A DNA stretch of 64,000 nt from Microcoleus sp. FACHB-61 (lineage in GTDB: Bacteria; Cyanobacteriota; Cyanobacteriia; Cyanobacteriales; Microcoleaceae), in NCBI GenBank assembly GCA_014695295.1, contig JACJNY010000025.1:186001-250000 (forward strand). Direction: 5' to 3'. This document shows, piece after piece, positions 18,142-30,501 of the stretch (positions within the stretch are counted from its first letter, which is position 1; each line of letters opens with the position of its first letter). The translations under genes and the position numbers were made by a program. The notes below the pieces were generated by a model, which saw only the letters and a list, made by a program, of their open reading frames with translations, was not told where the DNA came from and did not search any database.

Positions 18142-18591
18142 TCATTGAATAACCTTAAACTCTTGAAGCGCCGGGATGAAATTTTTATTCTCGTGGCTCG
18201 ATCGACTAAGCTTAATCAAAGCAAATCGCTGTAGAGGCTGCAAACTCGCCCACTGTGCCAAAGAAATTGTCACGCCGAGCTCTTGCGCTTTTGCAGAAAC
18301 AGACTCCGGTACAGTTGCAGCATCCATCCACGGGGGATTTTCATCAACCGCCAAATCAGTTCCCGGTTTGCCTGTCTGTTTAATTAATACTTGGTTTAGC
18401 TTTTCTCGGTAATCGATAATTTCTGCTTGTGTCAAGCAAGGTAACTCTACAAGACTTTGCCGTTCTGCTTGGTTAAAATGATTCCAATCCTGCAACTTCA
18501 ATTTAATGCCGCAAGTATCTAACTTGAGACGTACCTGCATCGGAATGCAGCGCAAAGCTTCCACAAAATCAGCTTCAAATTCAAAAAACAT
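18142..18591 (-). CDS. narM: Nitrate reductase-associated protein (NarM-like)
   Basis: The 149-residue protein begins MFFEFEADFVEALRCIPMQV and has the conserved VRLKLDTCGIKLKLQDWNHF block of the nitrate reductase-associated family. NarM is needed for activity of the cyanobacterial ferredoxin-nitrate reductase, probably in cofactor insertion or enzyme maturation. It is divergent from moaA (molybdenum cofactor synthesis), which supports a nitrate-assimilation context. The C-terminal half (LAQWASLQPLQRFALIKLSR) is typical. No NtcA site was confidently identified in the 186-base divergent region, which carries a GCAGAGGGC repeat. Confidence 0.85.
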   Translation of the reverse strand: MFFEFEADFVEALRCIPMQVRLKLDTCGIKLKLQDWNHFNQAERQSLVELPCLTQAEIIDYREKLNQVLIKQTGKPGTDLAVDENPPWMDAATVPESVSAKAQELGVTISLAQWASLQPLQRFALIKLSRSSHENKNFIPALQEFKVIQ

Positions 18592-18777
18592 ATATTTAGC
18601 AAGTTTATTTGAGTTGTGAATGATATTTTTTTTATTAACCGCAGAGGGCGCAGAGGGCGCAGAGTAAGAGAGGAGGGGGAAGGTGAAAAGAAATTGATGC
18701 AGGTTTATTGCTCTCTATCAATAATTGCAGAAAATCGAGTCAGCATTTATAATTAAATAATATTACAAACTATTGAC

Positions 18778-19767
18778 ATGGATACCGTAGACTACCTTCG
18801 GATTAGCTTGATAGACCGCTGCAACTTCCGCTGTCTCTACTGTATGCCGGAAGGTAGCGAGTTGGACTATGTATTGCAACAGCAGTTGTTAACTCACTCG
18901 GAATTGCTAACTCTGCTGCGGGAAGTTTTTATACCTGTGGGATTTACCAAGTTTCGCTTGACTGGTGGGGAACCGCTGCTGCGCCCTGGGGTGGTGGAAT
19001 TGGTGAGATCGATCGCCTCTATGCCGGAAACGCGAGATTTGTCAATGACAACTAATGGCTTTTTGTTGGCGGGAATGGCGGAAAATCTCTACAATGCTGG
19101 TTTGCGCCGGATTAATATTAGTTTGGATTCGCTGGAACCCGAGACTTTTGATAAGATAATTGGCAGTCGGGGACGATCGCGGTGGACGCAGGTTTGGGAG
19201 GGAATTCAAGCGGCTTATCAAGCAGGATTCGACCCGCTGAAGCTGAATGTTGTGGTAATTCCCGGTGTGAATGACAGCGAAATATTGGATTTAGCGGCGT
19301 TAACAATTAACCGGAATTGGCACGTTCGATTTATTGAGTTTATGCCGATCGGGAATGGGGATTTATTTGGCGATAAAGGTTGGGTAGCATCAGCCGAATT
19401 GCGGCAACAAATTAGCGATAAATACGGGTTATCCGAGTCGGGAGTGCGCGGAAATGGGCCGGCGGATGTGTTTCAAATTCCGGGGGCGAAGGGTACTTTA
19501 GGGTTTATCAGCCAAATGTCCGAGTGTTTTTGCGATCGCTGCAACCGGATGCGTTTGTCTGCTGACGGGTGGCTGCGGCCTTGTCTGCTGAACGAAACGG
19601 GTCAAATTGACTTAAAAACTGCTTTACGGAATGGGGTGTCTACAAGCGAATTGCGCGATCGAGTGCGGCAGATATTAGAGCTTAAACCGGAGATTAATTT
19701 CAAGCAGCGGGATTCAGGAACCAATCAAGGAAATTACAGCCGCACCATGTCTCAAATCGGCGGCTAA
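18778..19767 (+). CDS. moaA: GTP 3',8-cyclase MoaA (molybdenum cofactor biosynthesis)
   Basis: The 329-residue radical-SAM enzyme converts GTP to 3',8-cyclo-7,8-dihydro-GTP, the first step of molybdopterin synthesis. The SAM cluster ligands are C15-x3-C19-x2-C22 (CNFRCLYC), followed by GGEP (TGGEPLLRP). The C-terminal substrate cluster is in [23 protein letters not shown]. The length is standard. It is divergent from the narM-like gene; nitrate reductase needs this cofactor. The IS element begins 42 bases downstream of the stop codon. Confidence 0.97.
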   Translation: MDTVDYLRISLIDRCNFRCLYCMPEGSELDYVLQQQLLTHSELLTLLREVFIPVGFTKFRLTGGEPLLRPGVVELVRSIASMPETRDLSMTTNGFLLAGMAENLYNAGLRRINISLDSLEPETFDKIIGSRGRSRWTQVWEGIQAAYQAGFDPLKLNVVVIPGVNDSEILDLAALTINRNWHVRFIEFMPIGNGDLFGDKGWVASAELRQQISDKYGLSESGVRGNGPADVFQIPGAKGTLGFISQMSECFCDRCNRMRLSADGWLRPCLLNETGQIDLKTALRNGVSTSELRDRVRQILELKPEINFKQRDSGTNQGNYSRTMSQIGG

Positions 19768-19930
19768 TTATCTATCTGCAGCAAAAGCAAGACACAAGAC
19801 AGCAAGACGGGAGCGTGTCACTTTTGCAATAAGTATAAATGCTCAGAAAAACCAGAATAGTAGCTTTGAGCTATTGTTGAGCAAAATAGGCGAAAATAGT
19901 AATCATGTCTTAATTAGTGGCGAATGAATC

Positions 19931-21003
19931 ATGACTCCCGAACAAAAACAGGCAATTAAAACATATGTAGAGGCTATTTCGGCAATTCTTTATGCTGATT
20001 GTGACCCTGAATCATTGAAAACATTAGAAGATATTGAAATAACAGTCAAAGATAAAGTGTTAACTCATGTGACACCAGAGATAGGATTTTTTTTATCTAC
20101 TCAGCTAGCGGTACAAAAGCAGGAAGGGTAAAGAGATTAAAAAGTACATTAGGTAATTTAAGCATCACCCAAAAGCAAGCAGATAAACTAGGGTGTGGGA
20201 GTGGGAGTAGATTGAGTCCACATTTAGAAAACTGTTGTTTAAGACTGAGTGCTAATGTTGCATATCAAAATGCAGCCAAAGATATTGAATATATAACAGG
20301 GATTACGGTTCCAGCGAAGACACAACAAAGATTAGTACATTATCAAAAATTTGAGCAGCCTGTAGCAACAGCAGATATTACCGAGTTAAGTGCAGACGGT
20401 GGAAAAGCACGATTGATAACACCACTCGGAGAAAAATCCGAGTGGAAAGACTATAAAGCAATTGTGTCGGAAGCAGGCATAGTAGCCAGTTTTGACCAAA
20501 ATGAGATGATCGTTAATTGGGCAAATCAACAGCCACTAGCAAAACCAGTAACTTGTTTAGGTGATGGACATGATGGCGTATGGAATATTTTCAAGGAAAT
20601 TAGTTGTGAACAGGACAGAAGAGAAATTTTGGACTGGTATCATTTGAATGAAAATCTTCAGAAAGTAGGCGGTTCCATTAAGCGATTGAAGCAAGCAGAA
20701 ACATATTTATGGAAAGGAGATGTAAAAAGTGCAAAAGCACTATTTACAGAGTCAAAGAAAAAACCAGCAGTTAATTTTTGCAAATATTTAGAAAAGCACC
20801 AAGAAAGAATTATTAATTACGAAGTTTTCCAAAGAGATGAAATATGTTCAATTGGCTCTGGCGCAGTAGAATCAGGAATTAAGCAAATAGCTAGACGAAT
20901 TAAAATATCTGGAGCAAGTTGGAAATCAGAACATATTGGGCAGGTATTGGCTCATCGATGTGCTTACTTAAATGGCTTAATTGGTAAGCGAAGAAATGTT
21001 TGA
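19931..21003 (+). CDS. ISKra4-family-like transposase, expressed by -1 frameshifting
   Basis: ORF A (19931-20131, 66 codons) and ORF B (open in the -1 frame from before 20089 to the stop at 21001-21003) join at a U UUU UUA slippery heptamer to give about 357 residues. The joined product reads GFFL-IYSASGTKAGRVKRLKS, then SPHLENCCLRLSANVAYQNA, a region typical of the family. Acidic catalytic positions are probably D of SADGG, D of LGDGHDG and E of GSGAVESG; DWYHLNENL is also conserved. ORF B alone would need a TTG start at 20212 and would lack the N terminus, so frameshifting is the better model. The element looks intact and potentially active. Confidence 0.8.
20089..20095 (+). promoter_or_regulatory. 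Programmed -1 ribosomal frameshift site (T TTT TTA)
   Basis: In the ORF A frame the codons are TTT TTA preceded by T, the canonical X XXY YYZ heptamer. Slipping one base back enters the transposase ORF B frame exactly. It lies within a run of eight Ts. Confidence 0.75.
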
Positions 21004-21227
21004 GTATAAATACTTATCGCAAAAGTGACACGCTCCCAGCAAGACGCAAGACAGGCTTTGATGTCTGCGGAACTAAGTTCTGAAAAATCTTCCATCATTT
21101 CTGCTTCCGTCATGCGATCGGCGAGATATTCTAAGATGTCGTATACCGTGATTCGCCTTCCCCAAATACATGGTTTGCCACTGCGTTTTCCCGGTTCAAT
21201 TGTGATGATATCGTGGTAGTCTATCAA
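20964..21227 (-). CDS. DUF433 protein with its C terminus replaced by IS sequence
   Basis: Residues 1-60 (MIDYHDIITIEPGKRSGKPC, then RITVYDILEYLADRMTEAEM) are a DUF433 domain, a small winged-helix-like family often acting as the antitoxin of a DUF5615/PIN-like toxin. The insertion element enters at the AGCAAGAC duplication (21038-21045), so residues from about 62 onward (WERVTFAISIYTQTF...) are encoded by the IS end. Before insertion the frame would have continued through a GTCTTGC-type repeat (a Cys-rich tail) and stopped about 18 codons later. No toxin partner is visible beside it. The DNA-binding part is intact, so the protein may still work. Confidence 0.75.
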   Translation of the reverse strand: MIDYHDIITIEPGKRSGKPCIWGRRITVYDILEYLADRMTEAEMMEDFSELSSADIKACLASCWERVTFAISIYTQTFLRLPIKPFK

Positions 21228-21374
21228 GCAATAGTTGGTACAAGTATTTGTTTACATTCATAATACTCAATACTAAATTGTATTATCTCAAAATACAACT
21301 AAAAAGCGATCGCTACTAGCGACGGCAAATCTGGGGAAGCCACCGAGCTACACCGTTTTGCCAAGGTGCAAAAG

Positions 21375-22040
21375 TTAACTGTCACAATTGCTCACTAGCC
21401 TAAATTTGTCATCGCTTTGAATTGTAAGATAACCGTCGTCAAATTGGACTACCACAAACTTGCTATTAACTGCGCGTTTTATAATGCCAATTTGTCCCGC
21501 GTATTTCCAATTTTCAATTAAGCAGATAACGTTCTGTCCTGTGTGAAACAGAGACTCTCCATATTGTTGTTTGCCGTGGCGATCTAAAATTCGTGCCTGG
21601 TGTGCTGAAGAAGCCGATTGCTTTAACTGCCGTAATTCCTCCACCGTAATACCTAACTTCTGTGCATCCTCTGTCTCTTTTACCGCTGCGCGTCTTTGCG
21701 CCTTTTCCTGACTCTGACGCTCTTGTTCACGCCAATAGGAATGACACTTCTCTAGTGCTGCAATGGCTAGGTGATCTCCTTTTCCAGCCAAACTAGAGAG
21801 AGCAGCTTGAGCCGCATAACGTGTCTTAGGAATATTTCCCCTGGAGGATTGCTCTAGTGCTGCGATAGCTTCTGGGTCGCCCTGACCAATCTCACCTAAT
21901 TGGGTCAAGATTTTAACACCAGTGCTATCATAATTACCCCAGTTATACCACGACTGGAGTTCTTGTAATAGATCCGCCACGGTTGTTGCGATTCGGACAG
22001 GAGCCAGAATCGAGTCATCTTCATTACCACCGCCACTCAT
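21375..22040 (-). CDS. HEAT-like repeat plus SH3/KOW-like C-terminal domain, unknown function
   Basis: In this 221-residue protein, residues about 40-105 show short alpha repeats (LGEIGQGDPEAIAALEQ; LAGKGDHLAIAALEK) like PBS-lyase/HEAT modules. A charged helix follows (REQERQSQEKAQRRAAVKE). The C-terminal 55 residues (GQNVICLIENWKYAGQIGIIKRA...VQFDDGY) look like a small beta-barrel of the KOW/SH3 kind that often binds RNA or protein. No signal peptide is seen. Function was not recognised. Confidence 0.55.
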   Translation of the reverse strand: MSGGGNEDDSILAPVRIATTVADLLQELQSWYNWGNYDSTGVKILTQLGEIGQGDPEAIAALEQSSRGNIPKTRYAAQAALSSLAGKGDHLAIAALEKCHSYWREQERQSQEKAQRRAAVKETEDAQKLGITVEELRQLKQSASSAHQARILDRHGKQQYGESLFHTGQNVICLIENWKYAGQIGIIKRAVNSKFVVVQFDDGYLTIQSDDKFRLVSNCDS

Positions 22041-22345
22041 GCTGGTTTTCTATATCTGAATAAAAGGGATAAAAAGCAAGCTTGGAATAAGGGGACTTTC
22101 AAGCCATAGCCCAATCAACCTACTGCTAATATTCATAAAATAACGCTGTTGGGAGAAATTCCGCGAGCTAGTTGAGGACTACCTCAATTATACAATTACG
22201 ATGCACACGGATTTGATATAGAACGCTCTGTTTTTAGATCCCCGACAACTTTGGCGAAGTCGGGGATCTGGGTATTCTTTTTTTTAGGTGGGCTTAGTTA
22301 GTTTCACCTTCTTGTCTGTCGAAAATTAAATCACTATTTGGGATT
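22041..22345. other. Intergenic with a strong AGATCCCCGAC hairpin
   Basis: At 22236-22269 AGATCCCCGAC pairs with GTCGGGGATCT across a 12-base loop (perfect 11-bp stem). It is a dispersed-element type common in cyanobacteria. It lies 3' of the minus-strand methyltransferase gene; the T-rich stretch is on the plus-strand side, so it is not a clear terminator for that gene. Nothing else was seen. Confidence 0.6.
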
Positions 22346-23530
22346 TTAGATTTGACCAGGCACTAGCAAAATTAGCTGTTTTGACAAGATCGATCGCACT
22401 TCATCCAATCCCATCTCCACATCCGCCAAAATCTCTCCCACAGTTTTGGTATTGCAACCTTGCAAAAACTCAAATTCAGCACTTGACAAATTGAGCAATT
22501 GGTAGTTGCAATCAAACACTTGTTGACTAGGCCAACCGTGCATACAGCTACTCAACTCTGGAATTGCCGCCAAAAGTGTCTGATCGTCCGACCAATCAAT
22601 TTTATTAACAGGCTTTTTGCCCAAGAAAAACTCGTAATGAGTGATTTCCGTATCCAACAATTCAATTAATCGATAAAGCTCCCGTTCCGTCAAACCCTGA
22701 GCTCTTTCTATCAATTCCGGCGCTTTCCCCAAAAGTCTTTCTAACTGCCAATATCCCGGATTTGAGAAACCGATAAATTCCAATCCCGAAGCGTCAATTA
22801 ACTCGAACAAAGTCTCGATATTGTAGTCAATTTCCTGCGGGTGAACGTACATATCAGCAAAACATTCGTCCCGCTGATTTTCTCCTGCCCAACGCTGTTT
22901 TTCGTACTTGACAAGACGGTTGTTTTCTGGTAAAGAAGCAAAGATTTGACGACCGACTTTCACACCATCGGGATAGTCACCTTTTTTCGGGCCTTGGAGA
23001 AGCCCGATCGCCTTTTGCATGAGTTGAATTTCCCAGCGTCCGAGCTCAGCATACACAAAAACGTGCATCAAACCGCCCGCCGCCAACTTCGCCGCCAGCG
23101 CTTGAATGCCCCGGATCGGATCGGGTAAGTGGTGCAGCACGCCGACGCAGTTGATCAAATCAAACTCGCCCTCTAACTCGGCGGCATCGTACAGGCTGAG
23201 GTGGCGAAAATCAGCTTCGCGCGCTCCCGATCGCCGACAGCGTTCTTGTGCTACCTTCAAAGCACCTTCACTCAGGTCGATCGCCGTCACCGAAGCTTCG
23301 GGATTGAGGTGAATCAGATAATCGGTGCTCGAACCAGTGCCGCAGCCAGCATCTAAAATCCGAATATCTAGTTTTGGCGGCTTTTGGCCGGTGCAAAAAT
23401 TGTAAGCATCAGGCCAACTCCAGCGCCAGTTGTACCCAGGGGGCGGTTCATCTGACAAAGGATCGGGCGGGAAGGGGAAAGTATCGTAAAGCCGCCGCAC
23501 GGCAGCGCTGATATCAGGCGTAGTATCCAT
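22346..23530 (-). CDS. Class I SAM-dependent methyltransferase
   Basis: In this 394-residue protein, motif I is LDAGCGTGSSTDYL (about 59-72), the acidic loop is AIDLSEGAL, and FDLINCVGVLHHLPDP is motif IV with the usual HHLPDP end of small-molecule methyltransferases. The N-terminal lead-in RRLYDTFPFPPDPLSDEPPPGYNW is shared by a cyanobacterial group I have seen annotated only as methyltransferase. The C-terminal 150 residues are helical, with a WYQ-poor, acidic composition, and may bind substrate. The substrate is unknown. It is monocistronic by spacing. Confidence 0.8.
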   Translation of the reverse strand: MDTTPDISAAVRRLYDTFPFPPDPLSDEPPPGYNWRWSWPDAYNFCTGQKPPKLDIRILDAGCGTGSSTDYLIHLNPEASVTAIDLSEGALKVAQERCRRSGAREADFRHLSLYDAAELEGEFDLINCVGVLHHLPDPIRGIQALAAKLAAGGLMHVFVYAELGRWEIQLMQKAIGLLQGPKKGDYPDGVKVGRQIFASLPENNRLVKYEKQRWAGENQRDECFADMYVHPQEIDYNIETLFELIDASGLEFIGFSNPGYWQLERLLGKAPELIERAQGLTERELYRLIELLDTEITHYEFFLGKKPVNKIDWSDDQTLLAAIPELSSCMHGWPSQQVFDCNYQLLNLSSAEFEFLQGCNTKTVGEILADVEMGLDEVRSILSKQLILLVPGQI

Positions 23531-26996
<3,466 letters not shown>

Positions 26997-27052
26997 ATTG
27001 ATTTGAGGTTTTAGATGTTAAATTACAGCTAATTTAACGTCTAAAATAGTTG

Positions 27053-27083
27053 AAGGGCTGGTATAGTTACCAGCCCTTTTTTA
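27053..27083 (+). terminator. Intrinsic terminator of apcE
   Basis: GGGCTGGTA-TAGT-TACCAGCCC is a perfect 9-bp stem with a 4-base loop followed by six Ts, 58 bases after the apcE stop. Confidence 0.95.
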
Positions 27084-27097
27084 TTACAGGTTTCAAG

Positions 27098-27197
27098 TAT
27101 AGCAATCGCCAAGGCTATTAAGGTGCTTTAGTCATTGTTCCCTTCGACTCCGTTCACGGAACAATGACTAAAGCGAAGCGCCTTGGCGACTGCTATA
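27098..27197. repeat. MITE-like 100-bp palindrome
   Basis: TATAGCAATCGCCAAGG at the left pairs with CCTTGGCGACTGCTATA at the right, and the inner arms GCTTTAGTCATTGTTCC/GGAACAATGACTAAAGC are perfect. The whole unit folds as one hairpin with no coding capacity. A related end sequence (TATAGCAATC) bounds a second element at 54119-54224. Confidence 0.75.
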
Positions 27198-27658
27198 ATG
27201 CCTATTTTTCTATCTTTACATCAATTGCCTCATAAGTTTTAACACTTATGTCTAGAGGATAATCTCCAGTTTATAGTTGCGCTCTAACCTTTATTTCACC
27301 ATCAATAGATACTGTAGTTTAGACTAACCAAAGATGAGAACGGTGGCAAAAGAAGAACTAGAGCGGGTGCATCTCACTTTGGAATAAATACACTCATTCC
27401 TGAACTTTTCTCTCGCTAAGGGAGAAAGATTCAGGAATGAGGAAGAAGAGCAATTTGCCAAAGTTAGATGTACCAAGAGAAACCAATCTATTAGACATCT
27501 CCAATAATTGTAGTGGAGTAGGCATCCTGCCTGCCGTATTGCCGTATTTTTTGGAGCAGTCTATCGAAGAAAACACGGATTGTGCTTTAATTAGTTTGAC
27601 AAGTTTGTTGCAACTGTTAGCCTAAGCTTTCTGTTGGCGGTCGGTTCAGGTTATTAGC
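27198..27658. other. Intergenic with a second inverted repeat, no convincing gene
   Basis: CTCATTCCTGAA (27393-27404) pairs with TTCAGGAATGAG (27430-27441), forming a hairpin. Short ORFs here (for example 27437-27625) include GGCATCCTGCCTGCCG-type repeat sequence and no family motif. I see no gene. Confidence 0.5.
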
Positions 27659-28246
27659 CTATGCTTTTTCTTTCGCTTTCTGTTGTTGCTTGCGCTTGAG
27701 CATGGCACCTGCACCTATTAACATACCAAGTGTAGAAACAGGCTCGGGGACTGGGGTAGCCAAGTCTGAGATCGTCGCAGTTGCAGAACCCGAGAAGTTG
27801 TCAACAGTATCAATTCCAAAGCCGAAGATATCGCCTTGTGCAAGTGTGGTACTAAAAGCACCTGACTGCCCATTCGGCCCCGAACTATTGGTTAGTTGTG
27901 TAAAGGCTCCATTCAAAACGAAGCTAAAAGGATCGTAGAATGGGTTCTCATCAGCCGTTCCATAACTCCAATTAAAGCTAAGCAGACCACCGATCAGCGC
28001 TGTAGTCGTATAAGTAGTTCGACCATATCCCGACTCTCCATCCTCTCCGCCTATGATGCTAATCGATGACGGAGCATTGCTTGTATCTACATAACCGTTA
28101 GTATAGTTATTAGATAAAGTCCAATTGCTCGGAGCGTAAGCGCCTGTAAAACCGAAAGCTTGTGCAGAATCAACTGCTCCCAAAGCAACAACTGCTGCTC
28201 CAACGGTAGCCATCGATAATTTTTTCATTAAGGTTGATGTAGTCAT
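27659..28246 (-). CDS. PEP-CTERM sorting domain protein
   Basis: The secreted protein is about 195 residues when started at MTTSTLMKKLSMATVG (28246); the longer ORF adds 16 unlikely residues. The signal peptide ends about AQAF. The C terminus has the PEP-CTERM form: PVPEP, a short hydrophobic stretch (STLGMLIGAGAML) and a basic tail (KRKQQQK). Such proteins are exported, then processed by exosortase and attached to or released at the cell surface. The middle is Gly/Ser/Thr/Asn-rich and beta-like with no recognised domain. It is monocistronic. Confidence 0.85.
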   Translation of the reverse strand: MTTSTLMKKLSMATVGAAVVALGAVDSAQAFGFTGAYAPSNWTLSNNYTNGYVDTSNAPSSISIIGGEDGESGYGRTTYTTTALIGGLLSFNWSYGTADENPFYDPFSFVLNGAFTQLTNSSGPNGQSGAFSTTLAQGDIFGFGIDTVDNFSGSATATISDLATPVPEPVSTLGMLIGAGAMLKRKQQQKAKEKA

Positions 28247-28524
28247 TTTTTCAATTTCTCCAAAAAAGTAAACATTGACAATGGGGATACTCAAAAGTGC
28301 GATTGCTATAACTTTTAGATTGGTAGCAACTACTACCCAGGAATAGCTGTGTAACTTACTTACGTGGGAGCCTCTCGGGCCGCTCTCATTTAAGTATTTT
28401 CACTGAAAACAGATTAACATATTCAAATCAGTGCCGTCAACCAGTTTCATTGTTAGCAAAAGTCAGAAAAAGTTTTACCGTTAATCAACCCTTTCTTCCA
28501 TTCAAAATCTACTTACTTCCTTGC

Positions 28525-28977
28525 TCAGTCGTGAAACTCAGGGCAGTAATATTTAGGAGCCAAAGCGTTAAGCGCATCAACTTCAGCATTGCCTTGAGGT
28601 TGCAGCAAGTCGATCGACATTCCCCCACTTAGTGCATTACATATCCCGCGCGCACGTTCGATAGCGGCTTGGGGATTTCGTTGAAGGCGAGACACAGCAT
28701 CGGATGAGGATGACTTGAGCCGTTTGCTCAACGATTGTTGGTAATTATTAATAAAAGCCTGATCATTTGGCTGTAAAGCCTTCGGGCGGTCTCTGCTACT
28801 ACTTCCACAAAGCTTACCTAAGTCGATCGTTTGACCATCACTTTTCTGTATATAGCAAACGTAATCAACCGGTGTTTGAGCGACTGAACCACTAGATTGA
28901 CATAGGTCAACACCAAAGGCGATCGACATCATTACCAAAGAATAAAACACTCGTTTCGACTGTCTGACATATTGCAC
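28525..28977 (-). CDS. Secreted small Cys-containing protein, unknown
   Basis: The 150-residue protein has an N-terminal hydrophobic segment (VFYSLVMMSIAFGVDL) and a probable signal cleavage near SVAQT. The mature part has paired cysteines (DYVCYIQK, GKLCGSS, RGICNALSGG, KYYCPEF), suggesting disulfides. The ARGICNALSGGMS segment followed by a final Cys resembles DUF732-type secreted proteins, but I am not sure of the family. Confidence 0.55.
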   Translation of the reverse strand: MQYVRQSKRVFYSLVMMSIAFGVDLCQSSGSVAQTPVDYVCYIQKSDGQTIDLGKLCGSSSRDRPKALQPNDQAFINNYQQSLSKRLKSSSSDAVSRLQRNPQAAIERARGICNALSGGMSIDLLQPQGNAEVDALNALAPKYYCPEFHD

Positions 28978-29136
28978 GACTCTTCAAACTCCCACCAACC
29001 GTTAAACTTTCATAATCTTATAGAGAACCCACACCGGATGTTGTCACAATCCGGCGTGATTCACTATATTCTGCATAGTGCGAACATAAGAGGGTTTTAC
29101 AGGCAAATAAAATGCTCGCACTATAAGGCAATAATG

Positions 29137-30471
29137 TTATGCTCCTCGTTGAGACTTCCAAGGGCCCCAAATGGCAAACGTGATGCCTGGGGTTTGGATA
29201 TTAACGAACATAGTTCGACCATCCGGCGAGAAGCAGGCTCCGGCAAACTCGCTATCGTTGATCGCATTTTTTGCGAAACGATACAGTTCCCCGTTAGGAG
29301 TTACACCCACCACGAACTGCTCATCATTGCCATCTTCGCAAATGATCAGATCACCATGAGGTGCCACAACAATGTTGTCAGGGCCATCGAGTTCGTCAGC
29401 CGATTTAGCCTCAACAAAAAGTTCGATCGCATCTTGATCCGGAAGATACCGCCAAACCTGACCAAATCCGTTCGGTCTGCCATTAGCGTCAACAGAGCCA
29501 CCGTTTGTACAACAGAAATAAACTTCACGATTGCCGTACCAGATGCCTTCTCCACGAGCAAACTGGGCAGCACCTTTACCGAAACCTTCGACCCGTACCG
29601 TATCCGTAGCAGGGTCAGGATTGTCAATTGTCACCCATTCCACCGGCATCTGTTTGCCCTTGGGAAAGCCTGCAAAAGTCTTTGCCTGAGGCATATTCTT
29701 AATCTTCAGCGCTTGCAGAGTACCCCCGGCCCTTAAAATGTTCCGTTGAGATGGGATAAAGCGATAGAAAAGGCTATCTCTTTGGTCTTCAGTCTCGTAC
29801 ACAATTCCGGTTTTGGGGTCGATCGCCACCGCTTCATGGTTAAACCGTCCCATCGCAACTAAAGGTACGGGATTCACAGGAACCGTTGCCCGAGCCGGAA
29901 CTTCAAAGTTGTAGCCGTGAGATTTCGAGACATTTGTCGCATTGCCCGGTCTATTCGTCGCCAGAGTCGAGACATTCTCCTCGGAAGTAATCCAAGAACC
30001 CCAGGGAGTCGGGCCGCCCGCACAATTTCGATAGGTGCCGCTAAGCGAAGTGTAGTGCTTGATGAGCTGGCGATCTGGTCCAACCTGTAGTGTTGTTGTC
30101 CCCCCTTTGCAAAGAGGATCGTAAGGATTTGGGCCCACAACTTGGGTTGAAGAATTCGGACTCAGTTCGTGATTGCGAACCAGAATCACCGTGTTTCCGA
30201 GGCCTGGGAAAGCCGCCATGCCATCGTGACCACCGGGCACAGGGGAACCGTCGCTCATCATTTCGCCAGTTCGTGAAAAAGCCTGATACTGAAACCCACG
30301 GGGTAAATCTAACAATCCATTCGGATCGGGTACGAGGGGCCCATACCCTCCTCCAAATACTGATTCACCATTGGCCTTTCTGGCATAAAGCGTTTCTAGA
30401 GGAGACATCATCAAAGTGCCAGCAGCGCTCGCTCCTGCCAATGTAAAAAACTTTCGTCGTGATAGTTGCAT
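29137..30471 (-). CDS. Tat-exported PhoX/DUF839-family protein
   Basis: The protein is about 444 residues when started at MQLSRRKFFTLAGASAAG (30471), a classic twin-arginine signal (SRRKFF). The body carries DUF839/PhoX features: LVRNHELSP, GGTTTL, SWITSEENV, FNHEAVAIDPKTGIVYETEDQ, GEGIWY, and DGPDNIVVAPHGDLIICEDG. PhoX enzymes are Fe/Ca phosphatases in the periplasm; this protein lacks part of the classical PhoX length, so phosphatase activity is inferred only from the family. Export in folded form by Tat fits a metalloprotein. No Pho box was identified upstream. Confidence 0.8.
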   Translation of the reverse strand: MQLSRRKFFTLAGASAAGTLMMSPLETLYARKANGESVFGGGYGPLVPDPNGLLDLPRGFQYQAFSRTGEMMSDGSPVPGGHDGMAAFPGLGNTVILVRNHELSPNSSTQVVGPNPYDPLCKGGTTTLQVGPDRQLIKHYTSLSGTYRNCAGGPTPWGSWITSEENVSTLATNRPGNATNVSKSHGYNFEVPARATVPVNPVPLVAMGRFNHEAVAIDPKTGIVYETEDQRDSLFYRFIPSQRNILRAGGTLQALKIKNMPQAKTFAGFPKGKQMPVEWVTIDNPDPATDTVRVEGFGKGAAQFARGEGIWYGNREVYFCCTNGGSVDANGRPNGFGQVWRYLPDQDAIELFVEAKSADELDGPDNIVVAPHGDLIICEDGNDEQFVVGVTPNGELYRFAKNAINDSEFAGACFSPDGRTMFVNIQTPGITFAIWGPWKSQRGA

Positions 30472-30501
30472 CAGTCTTTTCTGGTGAATTAAACAAAGCA
30501 T

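Larger units (their letters stand above)
19809..21037 (+). mobile_element. Complete ISKra4-like insertion sequence, 1229 bp
   Basis: Terminal inverted repeats of at least 27 bp begin GGGAGCGTGTCACTTTTGC at 19809 and end with the inverse at 21037 (one mismatch). The element is flanked by a perfect 8-bp target duplication AGCAAGAC (19801-19808 and 21038-21045). It carries one transposase read across a -1 frameshift. Family assignment is from transposase motifs. It inserted into a CAAGAC-rich repeat at the 3' end of a DUF433 gene. Confidence 0.9.

Noticed and set aside
22236-22269. Intrinsic terminator for the methyltransferase gene
   Set aside because: Strong hairpin but no T-run on the minus strand; kept as a repeat instead.
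27437-27625. 62-codon plus-strand ORF
   Set aside because: Mostly dispersed-repeat sequence with no family features.
28972-29736. 254-codon plus-strand ORF opposite the PhoX-family gene
   Set aside because: Antisense shadow; the minus-strand frame has a Tat signal and family motifs.
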